A stretch of 38,193 nt of DNA from the NCBI GenBank assembly GCA_026225555.1, contig JAMFSY010000083.1, positions 1 through 38,193 of the forward strand. Direction: 5' to 3'. Under the pieces are notes generated by a model that saw nothing but the letters and a program-made list of their open reading frames with translations, did not search any database and was not told the origin of the DNA. Below, in pieces: positions 1-8,489 of this stretch. The position numbers and the translations under genes were made by a program. Every line of letters starts with the position of its first letter. Position 1 is the stretch's first letter. This stretch comes from Methylacidiphilales bacterium. GTDB taxonomy: Bacteria > Verrucomicrobiota > Verrucomicrobiia > Methylacidiphilales > UBA1321.

Positions 1-192
1 AATAACGGTCCAAAGGACTTGAAAAACGGAGTCGTCGAGGTCATCTTTCCCTTTCAGCAAGCCGCATTCCCATTGCCGCCATTACAGCTTAAAGTTCGCT
101 TATCTTAGCGCCATTCGGGACAGGCATCTTAAATTTTAAACGAAACTGAAAACATGCCTGTCCCCTTTTTTTTGCAACTCTAAGCAACTCTT

Positions 193-570
193 ATGGGCTA
201 CGACATTCACATTACCCGTAAAGCACTTTGGTTTGAAGATGACGGTCCCGCCATCGGTTTCGATGAGTGGAAAAATTTGGTGCTCAGCGATCCTGAAATG
301 CGACTGGACGGTTTTGCTGAGGCACTCACTACTCAGGGCGCAAAGGTTAGAATAGAGTCGGAAGGTATGTCCGTTTGGACGGCTTATTCCAAGCATGGTC
401 GTGGCGGTAACATGGCATGCTTTGATCTAAAAGCCGGGAATATCGACGTGAAGAATCCTGATAAAGAAATCCTGACTAAAATGCATCAGATAGCTCTGAA
501 ATTAGACGCTAAGGTGCAAGGCGACGAGGGCGAGTTCTACGATGCAAAAGGAGATAGGATGAGGGAGTAG
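193..570 (+). CDS. Small orphan protein beginning MGYDIHITR, possible Rhs-associated immunity-type protein
   Basis: A 125-residue soluble protein with no signal peptide or membrane segment, starting at an ATG that gives the motif MGYDIHITRK. I recall small uncharacterised proteins with a similar MGYD(I/L)HITR opening in many bacteria, some near Rhs or polymorphic-toxin loci, but I cannot name a family. It lies directly upstream of a decayed Rhs core and is visibly less GC-rich than the genes after position 1750, which fits an acquired cassette. An immunity role is inference from the neighbourhood only. The reading frame is clean and ends in an acidic, charged tail. No clear Shine-Dalgarno precedes it. 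I see no gene or repeat in the 192 bases upstream. Confidence 0.6.
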   Translation: MGYDIHITRKALWFEDDGPAIGFDEWKNLVLSDPEMRLDGFAEALTTQGAKVRIESEGMSVWTAYSKHGRGGNMACFDLKAGNIDVKNPDKEILTKMHQIALKLDAKVQGDEGEFYDAKGDRMRE

Positions 571-630
571 GGCGATCAGTGGAAGTTGGTATGGTGACTT
601 GCAGCTAAGAAAAGTCAGTCCTAGGGGTTA

Positions 631-1453
631 GTGGCCCGAAACCTCATTCCCAACCAGACTCGATTTTATGAACATCATTCAATTGCCAACTCCACAAAGG
701 ATAACCATCGAGGCTTTGACCTGCCTCATTCTGGTAATACAGGAGCGAGCGACTTCGACTGGACCACGGTCTATGACGGCCTGGGACGCCGGGTGCAATC
801 GACCTACCAGCCGATGAGCAGCGGCGTCAACAATGGCGCCGCGGCCTCGCTGACCTACTACTATGACCCGCAGGTCGAATTCCTGGAGGTGGGCCAGCTC
901 AACGGCACGCGTCTCTGGAAAGTCCATGGGCCGGACCGCAATGGGGTCTATGGGGGGCTGCAAGGCTGCGGCGGGCCTCGACGGCTACGTCGATGAGATC
1001 TCGGGCAGCCTTTACGGCTCGATTAATAACTTCTTTGGGGATTCCGTGGGCCACGCTACCAGTACAAGCGGCACCGGCTTCAACGTGCCGCTGGGCGGCT
1101 ATGGTGTAATGCCCGGCTCGGGGCTGCCCGACCTCACCTCGATCTGGCGCAGCCATTATCTTGATTGGACCCAGTTCTATTGCATGGGCGCCCGGTACTA
1201 TGATCCACAATCCGGCCGGTTCCTGTCCGCTGATCCCATGGGGCATGCCTCCAGCATGTCGCTGTATGATTACGCCAATGGTGACCCGTTAACAACCTCG
1301 ATCCCGATGGAAGGTTGGCAGCGAAGGGTGCGGTAGAATTTGAAAGAGCGAGCGATAATGCAGCAGCGGGTGAATCCGCCATCTGGAACGGTCAGACAAC
1401 TCCTGAAATGTGGCGGCAGGCGGGGATTCATCTCTCTGAAGCGGAGAAAGATG
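631..1453 (+). pseudogene. Rhs/YD-repeat core remnant with two frameshifts
   Basis: Reading across frames reconstructs the C-terminal part of an Rhs core. One frame holds YDGLGRRVQSTYQP (about 766-815) and VYGGLQG (about 946-965). The next frame holds GLDGYVDEISGSLYG, then GARYYDPQSGRFLSADPMG (about 1187-1245) and LYDYANGDP. One extra base near 970-977 shifts the first frame to the second. One missing base near 1287-1291 shifts back to the first frame, giving VNNLDPDGRLAAKGAVEFER. The last frame stays open through the antisense of the tRNA gene to 1515, which is probably accidental. Rhs similarity starts only at about 745; the 110 bases before it are AT-richer and not Rhs-like. A complete Rhs protein would need well over a thousand more N-terminal residues. 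This is a displaced tip or core fragment, not a working toxin, unless the frameshifts are sequencing errors. Confidence 0.75.
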
Positions 1454-1526
<73 letters not shown>

Positions 1527-1544
1527 GTTGCCGACAGGAAGGGC

Positions 1545-1574
1545 AGGCTAGCGTCTGCGGCGGGTGAGATTCAA
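1545..1574 (-). promoter_or_regulatory. Possible promoter of tRNA-Gly
   Basis: On the minus strand TTGAAT (1574-1569) and TAGCCT (1550-1545) are separated by 18 bases. The second box ends 18 bases before the tRNA 5' end. The -10 match is weak, so this is a suggestion only. Confidence 0.3.
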
Positions 1575-1753
1575 GTTTTTTCGTCAGGTGCCGTTTGATT
1601 AAGGGAGAGGGGCTTCGAAAGTTTGCTGGTGAGAGGGGTTTTGTGAGAAAGAGCTGGCAGAGTTCCTGCTGCCTGTGCCGTTTTGGTGTCTTTTATAACT
1701 TAAACTCGACTCGGCTCACTTTGTGGGCATTTGTTCTTCCACCTTATTTTGCC

Positions 1754-4219
1754 ATGACTACAAATCCCAAGTTTTACAGTTCGTTCGAAGCCTCCTCGCG
1801 TTCGATGAAGGATTCGATCCTCTATCATTTGAAGTTCAGCATGGCGCATGATGCGGAGACGGCGACGAAGCGCGACTGGTGGCTGGCAACTTCCAAGGCG
1901 GCGCAGGAGCGGATCATCGAGCGGATGATCGCGACGCAGGCGGTGCATAATCAGCAGGACGTCCGGCGCGTCTACTACCTGTCCCTCGAGTTTTTGATGG
2001 GCCGCCTTTTTTCCAACAGCCTCTACAGCGCCGCGATTTATCGCGAGACGGAGGAGGCGTTGAAGGAGCTCGGGCTTGAGCTGGATGAGTTGCGTGGGGA
2101 GGAGTACGACATGGGGCTGGGCAATGGCGGCCTGGGCCGTCTCGCGGCATGCTTTTTGGATTCGTTGGCCACGCTCGATTATCCGGCGGTCGGCTACGGC
2201 ATTCACTACGAGTTCGGCCTGTTCCGGCAGGAGTTCAGCAACGGCCACCAGATCGAGTTGCCGGATGACTGGATGCGTTTCGGCACGCCGTGGGAAATTG
2301 TCCGGCCGGAATACACCCAGACGGTGGAGCTTTATGGCCATGTTGAAAACGTTTTCGACGACCAGGGCAGCTACGTGCCCCGCTGGGTAAATACGCGCAA
2401 GATTGTCGGCGTGCCCTATGATATTCCGATTCCCGGCTACGGGACCCATACGGTAAATTTTCTTCGGCTGTGGGAGTCGCGTCCCTCGGAGAAGATCAAC
2501 CTCGAGGCCTTCAACCGCGGCGGTTACTCGGAGGCTCTCGCCGACAAGATGCAGAGCGAGACCGTGTCAAAGGTCCTTTATCCCAATGATAACACCGAGG
2601 CGGGCAAGGAATTGCGCCTGGTGCAGCAATACTTCTTCGTCTCCTGTTCCTTGCGGGACATCATTCGGCGTTTTCGCAGGTTGCCGCGCGCGTGGACGGA
2701 ATTCCCGAGCAAGGTCGCCATTCAGTTGAACGATACCCATCCGGCGCTCGCCGTGGTCGAGCTCCTGCGCATTCTTCAGGATGAGGAGAAACTGAATTGG
2801 GACGAGTCATGGGACATTGTGACGAAGACCTTCGGCTATACCAACCACACCCTGCTGCCCGAGGCGTTGGAGAAATGGAGCGTGCCGCTTTTCCAGAAAG
2901 TTCTTCCACGGCATCTCCAGATTATTTTCGAGATCAACAAGCGGCTGCTCGAATCCGTGGAGGCCCGGTGGCCGGGCGATTCCGAGAAGAAGCGCAGCAT
3001 GTCGCTCATTGAGGAAGGCGGCGTGCAACGGGTCCGCATGGCGAATCTTGCCGTGGTGGGCTCGCATTCGGTCAACGGCGTCGCGGCGCTTCATACGGAT
3101 CTCCTGAAGAAGCATCTCTTCGCCGATTTCGATTCCTTTTATGTCGGCAAATTCAACAACAAGACCAATGGCATCACGCCCCGGCGCTGGCTGCAGGCGG
3201 CAAATCCGCGTCTCTCGAAGTTGATCTCGTCCAAGATCGGCGATTACTGGGTGAAGGATCTGGATCAGTTGCGCGGCCTCGAACAATGGGGCGATGACCC
3301 CGCGTTCCAGCATGAGTTCATGGAGATCAAGCATGCCAACAAGGTCGATTTGGCCCACTTCATCCAGAAGGAATGCGGCGTCACGGTCAACCCCGACGCG
3401 CTCTTCGATGTGCAGATCAAGCGCCTGCACGAGTACAAGCGGCAACATCTGAACCTGCTCCACATCGTCGCGCTCTATCGCCGTATCCTGCAGAATCCGC
3501 AGCTCGATATTCAACCCCGAGTCTTCATCTTCGCCGCCAAGGCCGCGCCGGGTTATGATCTCGCCAAGTGCATCATCAAGGCGATCAATTCCATTGGGGC
3601 CAAGATCAATAATGACCCACGGGTGGGCGATAAATTGAAGGTCGTCTTCATTCCGAATTATCGCGTCTCGGTGGCGCAGCGGATCATTCCCGCCGCCGAT
3701 ATTTCCGAGCAGATCTCCACCGCGGGCAAGGAGGCCTCCGGCACCGGCAACATGAAGCTCGCGCTCAACGGCGCGCTCACGGTGGGCACGCTCGATGGCG
3801 CCAACGTGGAAATTTTGGAAGAGGTGGGCCCAGACAATATTTTCATCTTCGGCCTCACGGTCGATCAGGTCGAGGCGCTGCATGCCCGCGGTTATCACCC
3901 GCACGATTATTATGTGGCGGATGAGGAATTGCGGGCCGTGGTCGATTGGGTCGGCTCGAATTATTTCACGCCCGATGAACCCGGCGCCCTGCACTCACTG
4001 CAGCATAGCCTCGTCGAGGGCGGCGATCCTTATCTCTGCCTCGCCGATTTCCGCTCCTACAGCGATGCCCAGTTGCGGATCGATGCCGCCTATCGGGACA
4101 AGGCCAAGTGGGCGCGCATGGCGATTCTCAATACGGCGCGGGTGGGCAAATTCTCCAGCGACCGGACCATCCACGAATACGCCCGCGACATCTGGCACCT
4201 GCCGCAGGTGCCGGTTTAA
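1754..4219 (+). CDS. glgP: Glycogen/starch alpha-glucan phosphorylase
   Basis: Phosphorolyses alpha-1,4-glucan ends to glucose-1-phosphate in the cytoplasm, using pyridoxal phosphate. From the ATG at 1754 it has 821 residues, the usual family length. The open frame reaches back to 1595, but that extension looks non-coding and [10 protein letters not shown] is a normal phosphorylase opening. The N-terminal part has [14 protein letters not shown] and [20 protein letters not shown]. The C-terminal part has the cofactor-lysine segment [20 protein letters not shown], with the Schiff-base lysine at about residue 668, and KRLHEYKRQ. It stands alone here, converging on the secreted-protein gene with a 28-base gap. 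No other glycogen gene is visible. No strong Shine-Dalgarno precedes the start. Confidence 0.97.
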   Translation: MTTNPKFYSSFEASSRSMKDSILYHLKFSMAHDAETATKRDWWLATSKAAQERIIERMIATQAVHNQQDVRRVYYLSLEFLMGRLFSNSLYSAAIYRETEEALKELGLELDELRGEEYDMGLGNGGLGRLAACFLDSLATLDYPAVGYGIHYEFGLFRQEFSNGHQIELPDDWMRFGTPWEIVRPEYTQTVELYGHVENVFDDQGSYVPRWVNTRKIVGVPYDIPIPGYGTHTVNFLRLWESRPSEKINLEAFNRGGYSEALADKMQSETVSKVLYPNDNTEAGKELRLVQQYFFVSCSLRDIIRRFRRLPRAWTEFPSKVAIQLNDTHPALAVVELLRILQDEEKLNWDESWDIVTKTFGYTNHTLLPEALEKWSVPLFQKVLPRHLQIIFEINKRLLESVEARWPGDSEKKRSMSLIEEGGVQRVRMANLAVVGSHSVNGVAALHTDLLKKHLFADFDSFYVGKFNNKTNGITPRRWLQAANPRLSKLISSKIGDYWVKDLDQLRGLEQWGDDPAFQHEFMEIKHANKVDLAHFIQKECGVTVNPDALFDVQIKRLHEYKRQHLNLLHIVALYRRILQNPQLDIQPRVFIFAAKAAPGYDLAKCIIKAINSIGAKINNDPRVGDKLKVVFIPNYRVSVAQRIIPAADISEQISTAGKEASGTGNMKLALNGALTVGTLDGANVEILEEVGPDNIFIFGLTVDQVEALHARGYHPHDYYVADEELRAVVDWVGSNYFTPDEPGALHSLQHSLVEGGDPYLCLADFRSYSDAQLRIDAAYRDKAKWARMAILNTARVGKFSSDRTIHEYARDIWHLPQVPV

Positions 4220-4247
4220 AGGGCCGCATGGGAGCGGCGGCTATCAG

Positions 4248-5579
4248 TTATTGAAATTTTTCCAAGATCAGGACGGATTTGTCCGAATTGAGGAAGAAGC
4301 CGAGATGTAAATCGTCGTACAGGGCAACGGGCTGAAGGAGGGTCGCGCCGTCGTGAAATTGGCGCGCGCGAGTCGGCCCTTGCCTGGTCACGGTGATGAC
4401 TCGATGCAGAGAATCCTGCAGCAGGAGGCTTTTCCCGTCGGCGGCGTCGCCGAGCCAGGCGGCCGCGATTTCGGATTGGTACTTGCCGTTCTCGTCTACG
4501 AACCAGGTCTTCTTCTCCTCGGACTCAATTTTCCCATCCGTGCCCCAGGTCTGATGAGCCGTCTCGACCCAGGCCGCGTGGGAGTGGGGCCAGAATCCGA
4601 AATAGGCATCGCCCTCGGGAATCACCGTATTCCCTGACCACTCGGGCACGCGATAGGAGGGGAAATCGATCCAGTTTCCGTGTCCGGCGGAATTCTGCGT
4701 GAGGGTCCGTTTCCCGTCGTCACTGGAAATGCTGAGCTCCAGATAAGTTCCTTTGGCCTGCATGGCGCGCGGATAAGTTAGCGCCCAGGGATTATTTTGC
4801 GAAATGGGGTGGGAGAGGCCCTCGGGCGAAACCCACGCATAATTGGGATCTTCAAAACCGGGACATGCGACCCAACCTTTCCCCATTTTATCGCAACGGG
4901 CCCACCGAATCGGTTCTTCCGTTTCATCATCGGGACCCGTCGATGCTGAAACCATATTCGCTCCGCGCAGTTCCCAGAGCCATTTGTCCTTCGCATCGAA
5001 ACAGTTGAGCTGCCGATCATCTTCCCAAAGATCGGTGGTGATCCAGCAACCCGAGGGAAGAAAGGCCCCAAACCATTCCCGTCCGGTTCCGTCGCGTCGC
5101 GGCACGTGGACATGATGCAAGAGCCGGCCCTTTGCATCGAAAAGCCAGCCGTCCGTGGCCGTCCACGCTTCGAAGCAGTCGGCGGTCATGCGGCGGAAGA
5201 TCGGGCTCTGCGAATGGAAATATTGGCTGGAGTCGTCTGTGGGATTCGCGTCGGGAAGCGTAAAAAGCGGTTGGGCGGAAATCGAGTCGGTCTTCTTCGG
5301 CAGGGGCAAAGCGTGTTCCTGATGTGGGCCGCCGCGGAGGAGCTCCCTGACAATATCCTTATCTCCCGACTTCACCGCAGTGTCGAGAAGGGTGAACGCG
5401 GCATCTTGCTTTTTTACCGGATCAGTTTCACCGATCCATGCGGCATAGGCGGACTGGGTTTCCTTTTTACTCTGGATCTCGTAATCGTCGGCTGCCGTCT
5501 GGCCGGGGCTGATTTGCGCGATGGCGGAAAGAGCCGGTCCCAGCGTTCCGACGAGCAGAACCCCCAGAATCCGCCACAT
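4248..5579 (-). CDS. Predicted exported protein of unknown function, repetitive beta-rich
   Basis: A 443-residue protein from the ATG at 5579, chosen because it gives a signal peptide (MWRILGVLLVGTLGPALSAIAQ). The open frame upstream of it overlaps the HAD gene and is arginine-rich junk. Residues about 40-80 (AFTLLDTAVKSGDKDIVREL) resemble a single ankyrin-like helix pair. The rest is rich in W, G and D with recurring strand-like units such as LFDAKGRLLHH and CFDAKDKWLWELRG, suggesting a beta-propeller-like fold. I do not recognise a family or catalytic motif. It starts five bases after the HAD stop, so it is probably the last gene of the moeB-clpS run. Confidence 0.75.
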   Translation of the reverse strand: MWRILGVLLVGTLGPALSAIAQISPGQTAADDYEIQSKKETQSAYAAWIGETDPVKKQDAAFTLLDTAVKSGDKDIVRELLRGGPHQEHALPLPKKTDSISAQPLFTLPDANPTDDSSQYFHSQSPIFRRMTADCFEAWTATDGWLFDAKGRLLHHVHVPRRDGTGREWFGAFLPSGCWITTDLWEDDRQLNCFDAKDKWLWELRGANMVSASTGPDDETEEPIRWARCDKMGKGWVACPGFEDPNYAWVSPEGLSHPISQNNPWALTYPRAMQAKGTYLELSISSDDGKRTLTQNSAGHGNWIDFPSYRVPEWSGNTVIPEGDAYFGFWPHSHAAWVETAHQTWGTDGKIESEEKKTWFVDENGKYQSEIAAAWLGDAADGKSLLLQDSLHRVITVTRQGPTRARQFHDGATLLQPVALYDDLHLGFFLNSDKSVLILEKFQ

Positions 5580-5584
5580 ACCCG

Positions 5585-6244
5585 TCAATACCGCGCGGCG
5601 GGATGAATCGTGGCGCGGTAGGGCCGCACGTCGATGAACTGCATCCCTGCGGCTTCGGCGGCGCGGAAACCGGGGTCGGCGTCTTCGAAGACGAGGCAAC
5701 GCGCGGGCGCGACGCCGAGAAATTGGGCCGCCTGGAGGAAGAGATCGGGATGAGGCTTGCCGCGCGGAACCTGGTCGGAGCCGATGACGTTCTTGATGAT
5801 GTGCCCGGGGCCGGATTCCAGACCGATATTCTTCAGCGTGGCGAGGACGATGTCGGTGAGGCCGCCCGAGGCCACGATGACCTTCGCGGTGGGCCCGAGG
5901 CTTTTCAGGATTGCGACGACTTCCGGGACTGGACCGACGCCGGGAAGCAGGCGAATGAAGTCGGCCTCCTTATCGAGCGCGGTTTTTTCCGGAGGCAGAT
6001 TGTAGCCGTAATCATGGTTAAGCCTCTCGACGATGGTGCGGGCGGGCATGCCGCCGAAGTGGTAAAAAAGATCCTCCGTGAATTCCACGGCGGGGCGGCC
6101 CAATTTTCCAGCGAGCGATTCCTGCCACGCCCGGTAGTGAAGCGGCATGCTGTCGGCCAAGGTGCCATCGCAATCGAAGATGTAGCCCTCGTAATCGGCG
6201 CGGTTGAAAGCGGAAGCGAGATCGGGCAGGGGAGCGGTGGTCAT
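5585..6244 (-). CDS. HAD-superfamily sugar-phosphate phosphatase / beta-phosphoglucomutase-like
   Basis: A 219-residue HAD hydrolase of the beta-phosphoglucomutase-like or fructose-1-phosphatase (YqaB-like) subgroup. Motif I is FDCDGTLADSMPLHY, with nucleophile D24 and acid/base D26. The alpha-helical cap follows at about 35-95 (HFGGMPARTIVERLN). Motif II is VIVASGG, the lysine motif is the region GKPHPDLFL, and motif IV is VFEDADPGFRAAEAAGM. Substrate is not readable from sequence; a sugar phosphate or phosphoglycolate is most likely. Its ATG overlaps the stop of the upstream DUF2017-like gene as ATGA, indicating translational coupling. Confidence 0.9.
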   Translation of the reverse strand: MTTAPLPDLASAFNRADYEGYIFDCDGTLADSMPLHYRAWQESLAGKLGRPAVEFTEDLFYHFGGMPARTIVERLNHDYGYNLPPEKTALDKEADFIRLLPGVGPVPEVVAILKSLGPTAKVIVASGGLTDIVLATLKNIGLESGPGHIIKNVIGSDQVPRGKPHPDLFLQAAQFLGVAPARCLVFEDADPGFRAAEAAGMQFIDVRPYRATIHPAARY

Positions 6245-6759
6245 GGGCGATAAATCTGGGGGCCGAGGGTGACGAGAATAAAGTGGCCGAGGACGTCGAT
6301 CTCGAGAATGGCGGTGCGGCGGACATCGTCGGAAATATGGCTGGGATCGACTTCCATGTCTGCGTCGGAGATGCCCATTTCCAGGGCGAGGGTCATGCGG
6401 CGATCATTGAGCATGGCGACGAATTCCTCGCGCTCCTCGTTGGTGACCTCGACGCGCCAGGGCTGGCGGTCTTCGGCGATTTCATAATCGCGCAGCCAGC
6501 TTTCCGCCAGGGCCAGCCGTTCGGAGCGCAATTCGGCCCGGGCCTCGGAGAGCATTTCCTGCGATTCCTTGAGCTCGTCCGCGCGCTTCTTGTCGGCGGA
6601 GATGGAGCCCTGCCAGTAGGTGCGGAGGGCCTTGGGCATGCGTTCCGGGTCGTCCTGATAATGGCGGGCGAGCCGGGCGAGAATGCTGATGACGAATTCC
6701 GCTTCCGGTTCGGAAAAGCTCAGGCGCCAGTGGGCGGAATCGATCTGTTCGCAGGTCAT
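6241..6759 (-). CDS. DUF2017-like protein, ClpS-linked
   Basis: A 172-residue cytoplasmic protein starting at the ATG (6759) that overlaps the clpS stop as ATGA; the open frame extends further upstream but that part is the shadow of clpS. The middle is a charged helical or coiled segment (KKRADELKESQEMLSEARAE). The C-terminal half, with EVTNEEREEFVAMLNDRRMT followed by LALEMGI and ending in a hydrophobic helix, resembles actinobacterial DUF2017 proteins, which sit beside clpS. Molecular function is unknown. Coupling to clpS suggests a role in ClpS/ClpAP-type adaptor biology or its regulation. The family assignment is from memory of sequence pattern and gene order, not from a search. Confidence 0.65.
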   Translation of the reverse strand: MTCEQIDSAHWRLSFSEPEAEFVISILARLARHYQDDPERMPKALRTYWQGSISADKKRADELKESQEMLSEARAELRSERLALAESWLRDYEIAEDRQPWRVEVTNEEREEFVAMLNDRRMTLALEMGISDADMEVDPSHISDDVRRTAILEIDVLGHFILVTLGPQIYRP

Positions 6760-7184
6760 GCTTTCTCCAAGGTGGCGTTCAACCCGAAGCCGCGCAAGCG
6801 ATGAACGAGTAATTCTGATTTTTCGCGCGTTTCCACCGCGACAGTGCTTTTGCCGAGTTGGTGGACTTCCCACATGTGACGGGAGGCATCCTTTTCGTTC
6901 ATCTTGAGCACAGCCTTGAAGACGTAGACCACGTAATCCATGAGATTGATCGGATCATTCCAGACGATGACGGACCAGCCGCGCGCGAAGGCGTCCTTCA
7001 GCTTCTCCTCGACGTCGATATCGGGGGAAGTTTCGGTGCCGGGCTGCTGGGACGATTGGGCGGGGAGGCGAGTCTCTTCGCCTCCGCTGCAAACGAAACC
7101 GGACGACGAAGGGCCGCCGTCCCTACCCGGGAAAGGGGGATTAGTACCGCGGCGTGTTGGGGTCAATTTCTTCGCTCCAGGCAT
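6756..7184 (-). CDS. clpS: ATP-dependent Clp protease adaptor ClpS
   Basis: ClpS binds N-degron substrates and delivers them to the ClpA/C unfoldase. The C-terminal ~80 residues are a full ClpS core: WSVIVWNDPINLMDYVVYVF (with the N-D pair of the N-end binding pocket), MWEVHQLGKSTV (conserved histidine), and the terminal LNATLEKA. The first usable start in frame is the ATG at 7184, giving 142 residues and overlapping the end of moeB by 44 bases. No ATG, GTG or TTG occurs between the moeB stop and the core. The unusual N-terminal extension is encoded partly by a palindromic repeat (7064-7085) and the CGTCCCTACC motif shared with other repeat copies, so its first ~60 residues are probably recent or unstructured. 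It overlaps the next gene as ATGA. Confidence 0.88.
   Translation of the reverse strand: MPGAKKLTPTRRGTNPPFPGRDGGPSSSGFVCSGGEETRLPAQSSQQPGTETSPDIDVEEKLKDAFARGWSVIVWNDPINLMDYVVYVFKAVLKMNEKDASRHMWEVHQLGKSTVAVETREKSELLVHRLRGFGLNATLEKA
7064..7129. repeat. Family C palindrome copy inside the clpS 5' coding region
   Basis: GGAGGCGA (7064-7071) pairs with TCGCCTCC (7078-7085), and CGTCCCTACC follows nearby (about 7118-7127). The arrangement matches copies at 23388 and 35137, where a GGACGCGAG hairpin is followed by CGTCCCTACC just beyond a minus-strand stop codon. Here it lies just after the moeB stop and is read as the ClpS N-terminus. Confidence 0.55.
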
Positions 7185-8328
7185 CGATACCACCTGCGAC
7201 ATTCTTGATTTTTCGGAATCCGGCATCGTGTAGCAATTTCCAGGCCTTGCCGCTGCGGGCGCCGTCCTTGCAATAGAGCCAGATTTCCCGGGCGCTATCC
7301 AGTTCGTGCATCCGCTTGCTGAATTCGGCGAGGGAGATAAGGCGCGAGTTCGGGATCTGCGCGATTTTGGCCTCGAACGGCTCGCGGATATCGAGCAGGT
7401 CGATCTCGGACGGAATCCGGCCTGCATCGAGCGCGGCCTCAACGTCCTCCACTTCGACCTCCTCGATGAAGACCGCCTTTTGCTGCGCGGGGCTGACGCC
7501 GCAGAACTGGTCATAATCGATCAGTTCCGTGATCGTTTTGTTCGTGCCACAGAGGGGACACTTCGGGTCCTTGCGCAGTTTGAGTTCTTTGAACTTCATC
7601 TTGAGCGCATCGAACAGAAGCAGCCGCCCGATAAGCGGATCGCCCTGGCCGATGATCAGCTTCACCGCCTCGGTCGCCTGGATCGTGCCGACCACGCCGG
7701 GCAGAACGCCGAGCACGCCACCCTCGGCGCAACTGGGCACGGTGCCGGGTTCCGGCGGCTCGGGATAGAGGCAGCGGTAACAGGGCCCGCGCGAGGCCCA
7801 GAAAACGGTGGCCTGGCCTTCGAAGCGGAAGATGGAGCCGTAGACATTCGGTTTGTCGAGCAGCGCGCAGGCGTCGTTGACGAGATAGCGGGTCGGGAAA
7901 TTATCCGTGCCGTCGATGACGATGTCGTAGTCCTTGATCAGCTCGAATGCGTTGTCCGAGCGGAAGGAGGTGTCATAGGTCTTGATCTCGATCGTGGGGT
8001 TGATGTCCTTCATCATCTCCACGGCCGACTGGGTCTTCGGTTTTCCGACGTTGCCCGTTTTATGGATGATCTGGCGGTGCAGGTTGGAAATATCAACTGT
8101 ATCGAAATCAACCACGCCAATATGGCCCACGCCGGCGGCCGCGAGATAGGCGAGAATGGGCGCGCCGAGACCGCCCGTGCCGATGACGATGACCCGTGCC
8201 GCCTTGAGCTTTTGCTGACCTTCGAGCGTGACCTCGGGCATGATGAGGTGGCGTCCGTAGCGACGGATTTCGTCATTGGTAAAGGCGATGTCTGGGTAGA
8301 CCTTGTTGATGCGGGGGATGAAGCTCAT
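7141..8328 (-). CDS. moeB: ThiF/MoeB-type adenylyltransferase with C-terminal rhodanese domain
   Basis: Adenylates the C-terminal glycine of a small sulfur-carrier protein (MoaD, ThiS or similar) and, through its rhodanese domain, can supply sulfur. It has 395 residues from the ATG at 8328 (MSFIPRINKVYP); upstream codons look non-coding. Residues 1-280 are the E1-like domain: RYGRHLIMPEV, the nucleotide-binding GTGGLGAPIL at about 50, C183/C186 (CYRC) with C257/C260 (CPLC) as the zinc site, and C200 in SCAEGGVLG. Residues ~285-395 are a rhodanese with active C353 in YCKDGARSGKA. This is the MoeZ/MOCS3 architecture. No moaD, thiS or cysO partner is visible in the window. It heads the clpS run. 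Confidence 0.93.
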   Translation of the reverse strand: MSFIPRINKVYPDIAFTNDEIRRYGRHLIMPEVTLEGQQKLKAARVIVIGTGGLGAPILAYLAAAGVGHIGVVDFDTVDISNLHRQIIHKTGNVGKPKTQSAVEMMKDINPTIEIKTYDTSFRSDNAFELIKDYDIVIDGTDNFPTRYLVNDACALLDKPNVYGSIFRFEGQATVFWASRGPCYRCLYPEPPEPGTVPSCAEGGVLGVLPGVVGTIQATEAVKLIIGQGDPLIGRLLLFDALKMKFKELKLRKDPKCPLCGTNKTITELIDYDQFCGVSPAQQKAVFIEEVEVEDVEAALDAGRIPSEIDLLDIREPFEAKIAQIPNSRLISLAEFSKRMHELDSAREIWLYCKDGARSGKAWKLLHDAGFRKIKNVAGGIDAWSEEIDPNTPRY

Positions 8329-8446
8329 AAAGCGGAATCGACAATCTAGGGGCAGTCGGCCCGCAGGGCAACCCCCGAGGGCGGCGACGCTGTGCTCCAT
8401 GGTGCCTGGGGTGCCCCCGATAGGAAGAAGCCGGTATTTTACCTTA

Positions 8447-8460
8447 AGCTTGTCGAAGGA
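8447..8460. repeat. Solo partial copy of family B palindrome
   Basis: The 14-base AGCTTGTCGAAGGA matches the interior of the family B arms at 18090 and 28655, here without a partner arm. It lies in the divergent moeB/rnd intergenic region. It may be a decayed half-element. Confidence 0.4.
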
Positions 8461-8489
8461 CTAGCGCCCGTTAGGGTTGCAATATACAC

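Noticed and set aside
2807-3994. 395-codon open frame on the minus strand
   Set aside because: Antisense of glgP, without protein-like features.
4220-4247. Terminator between glgP and the convergent secreted-protein gene
   Set aside because: Only a weak GCCGC/GCGGC stem without a nearby T run; not enough support.
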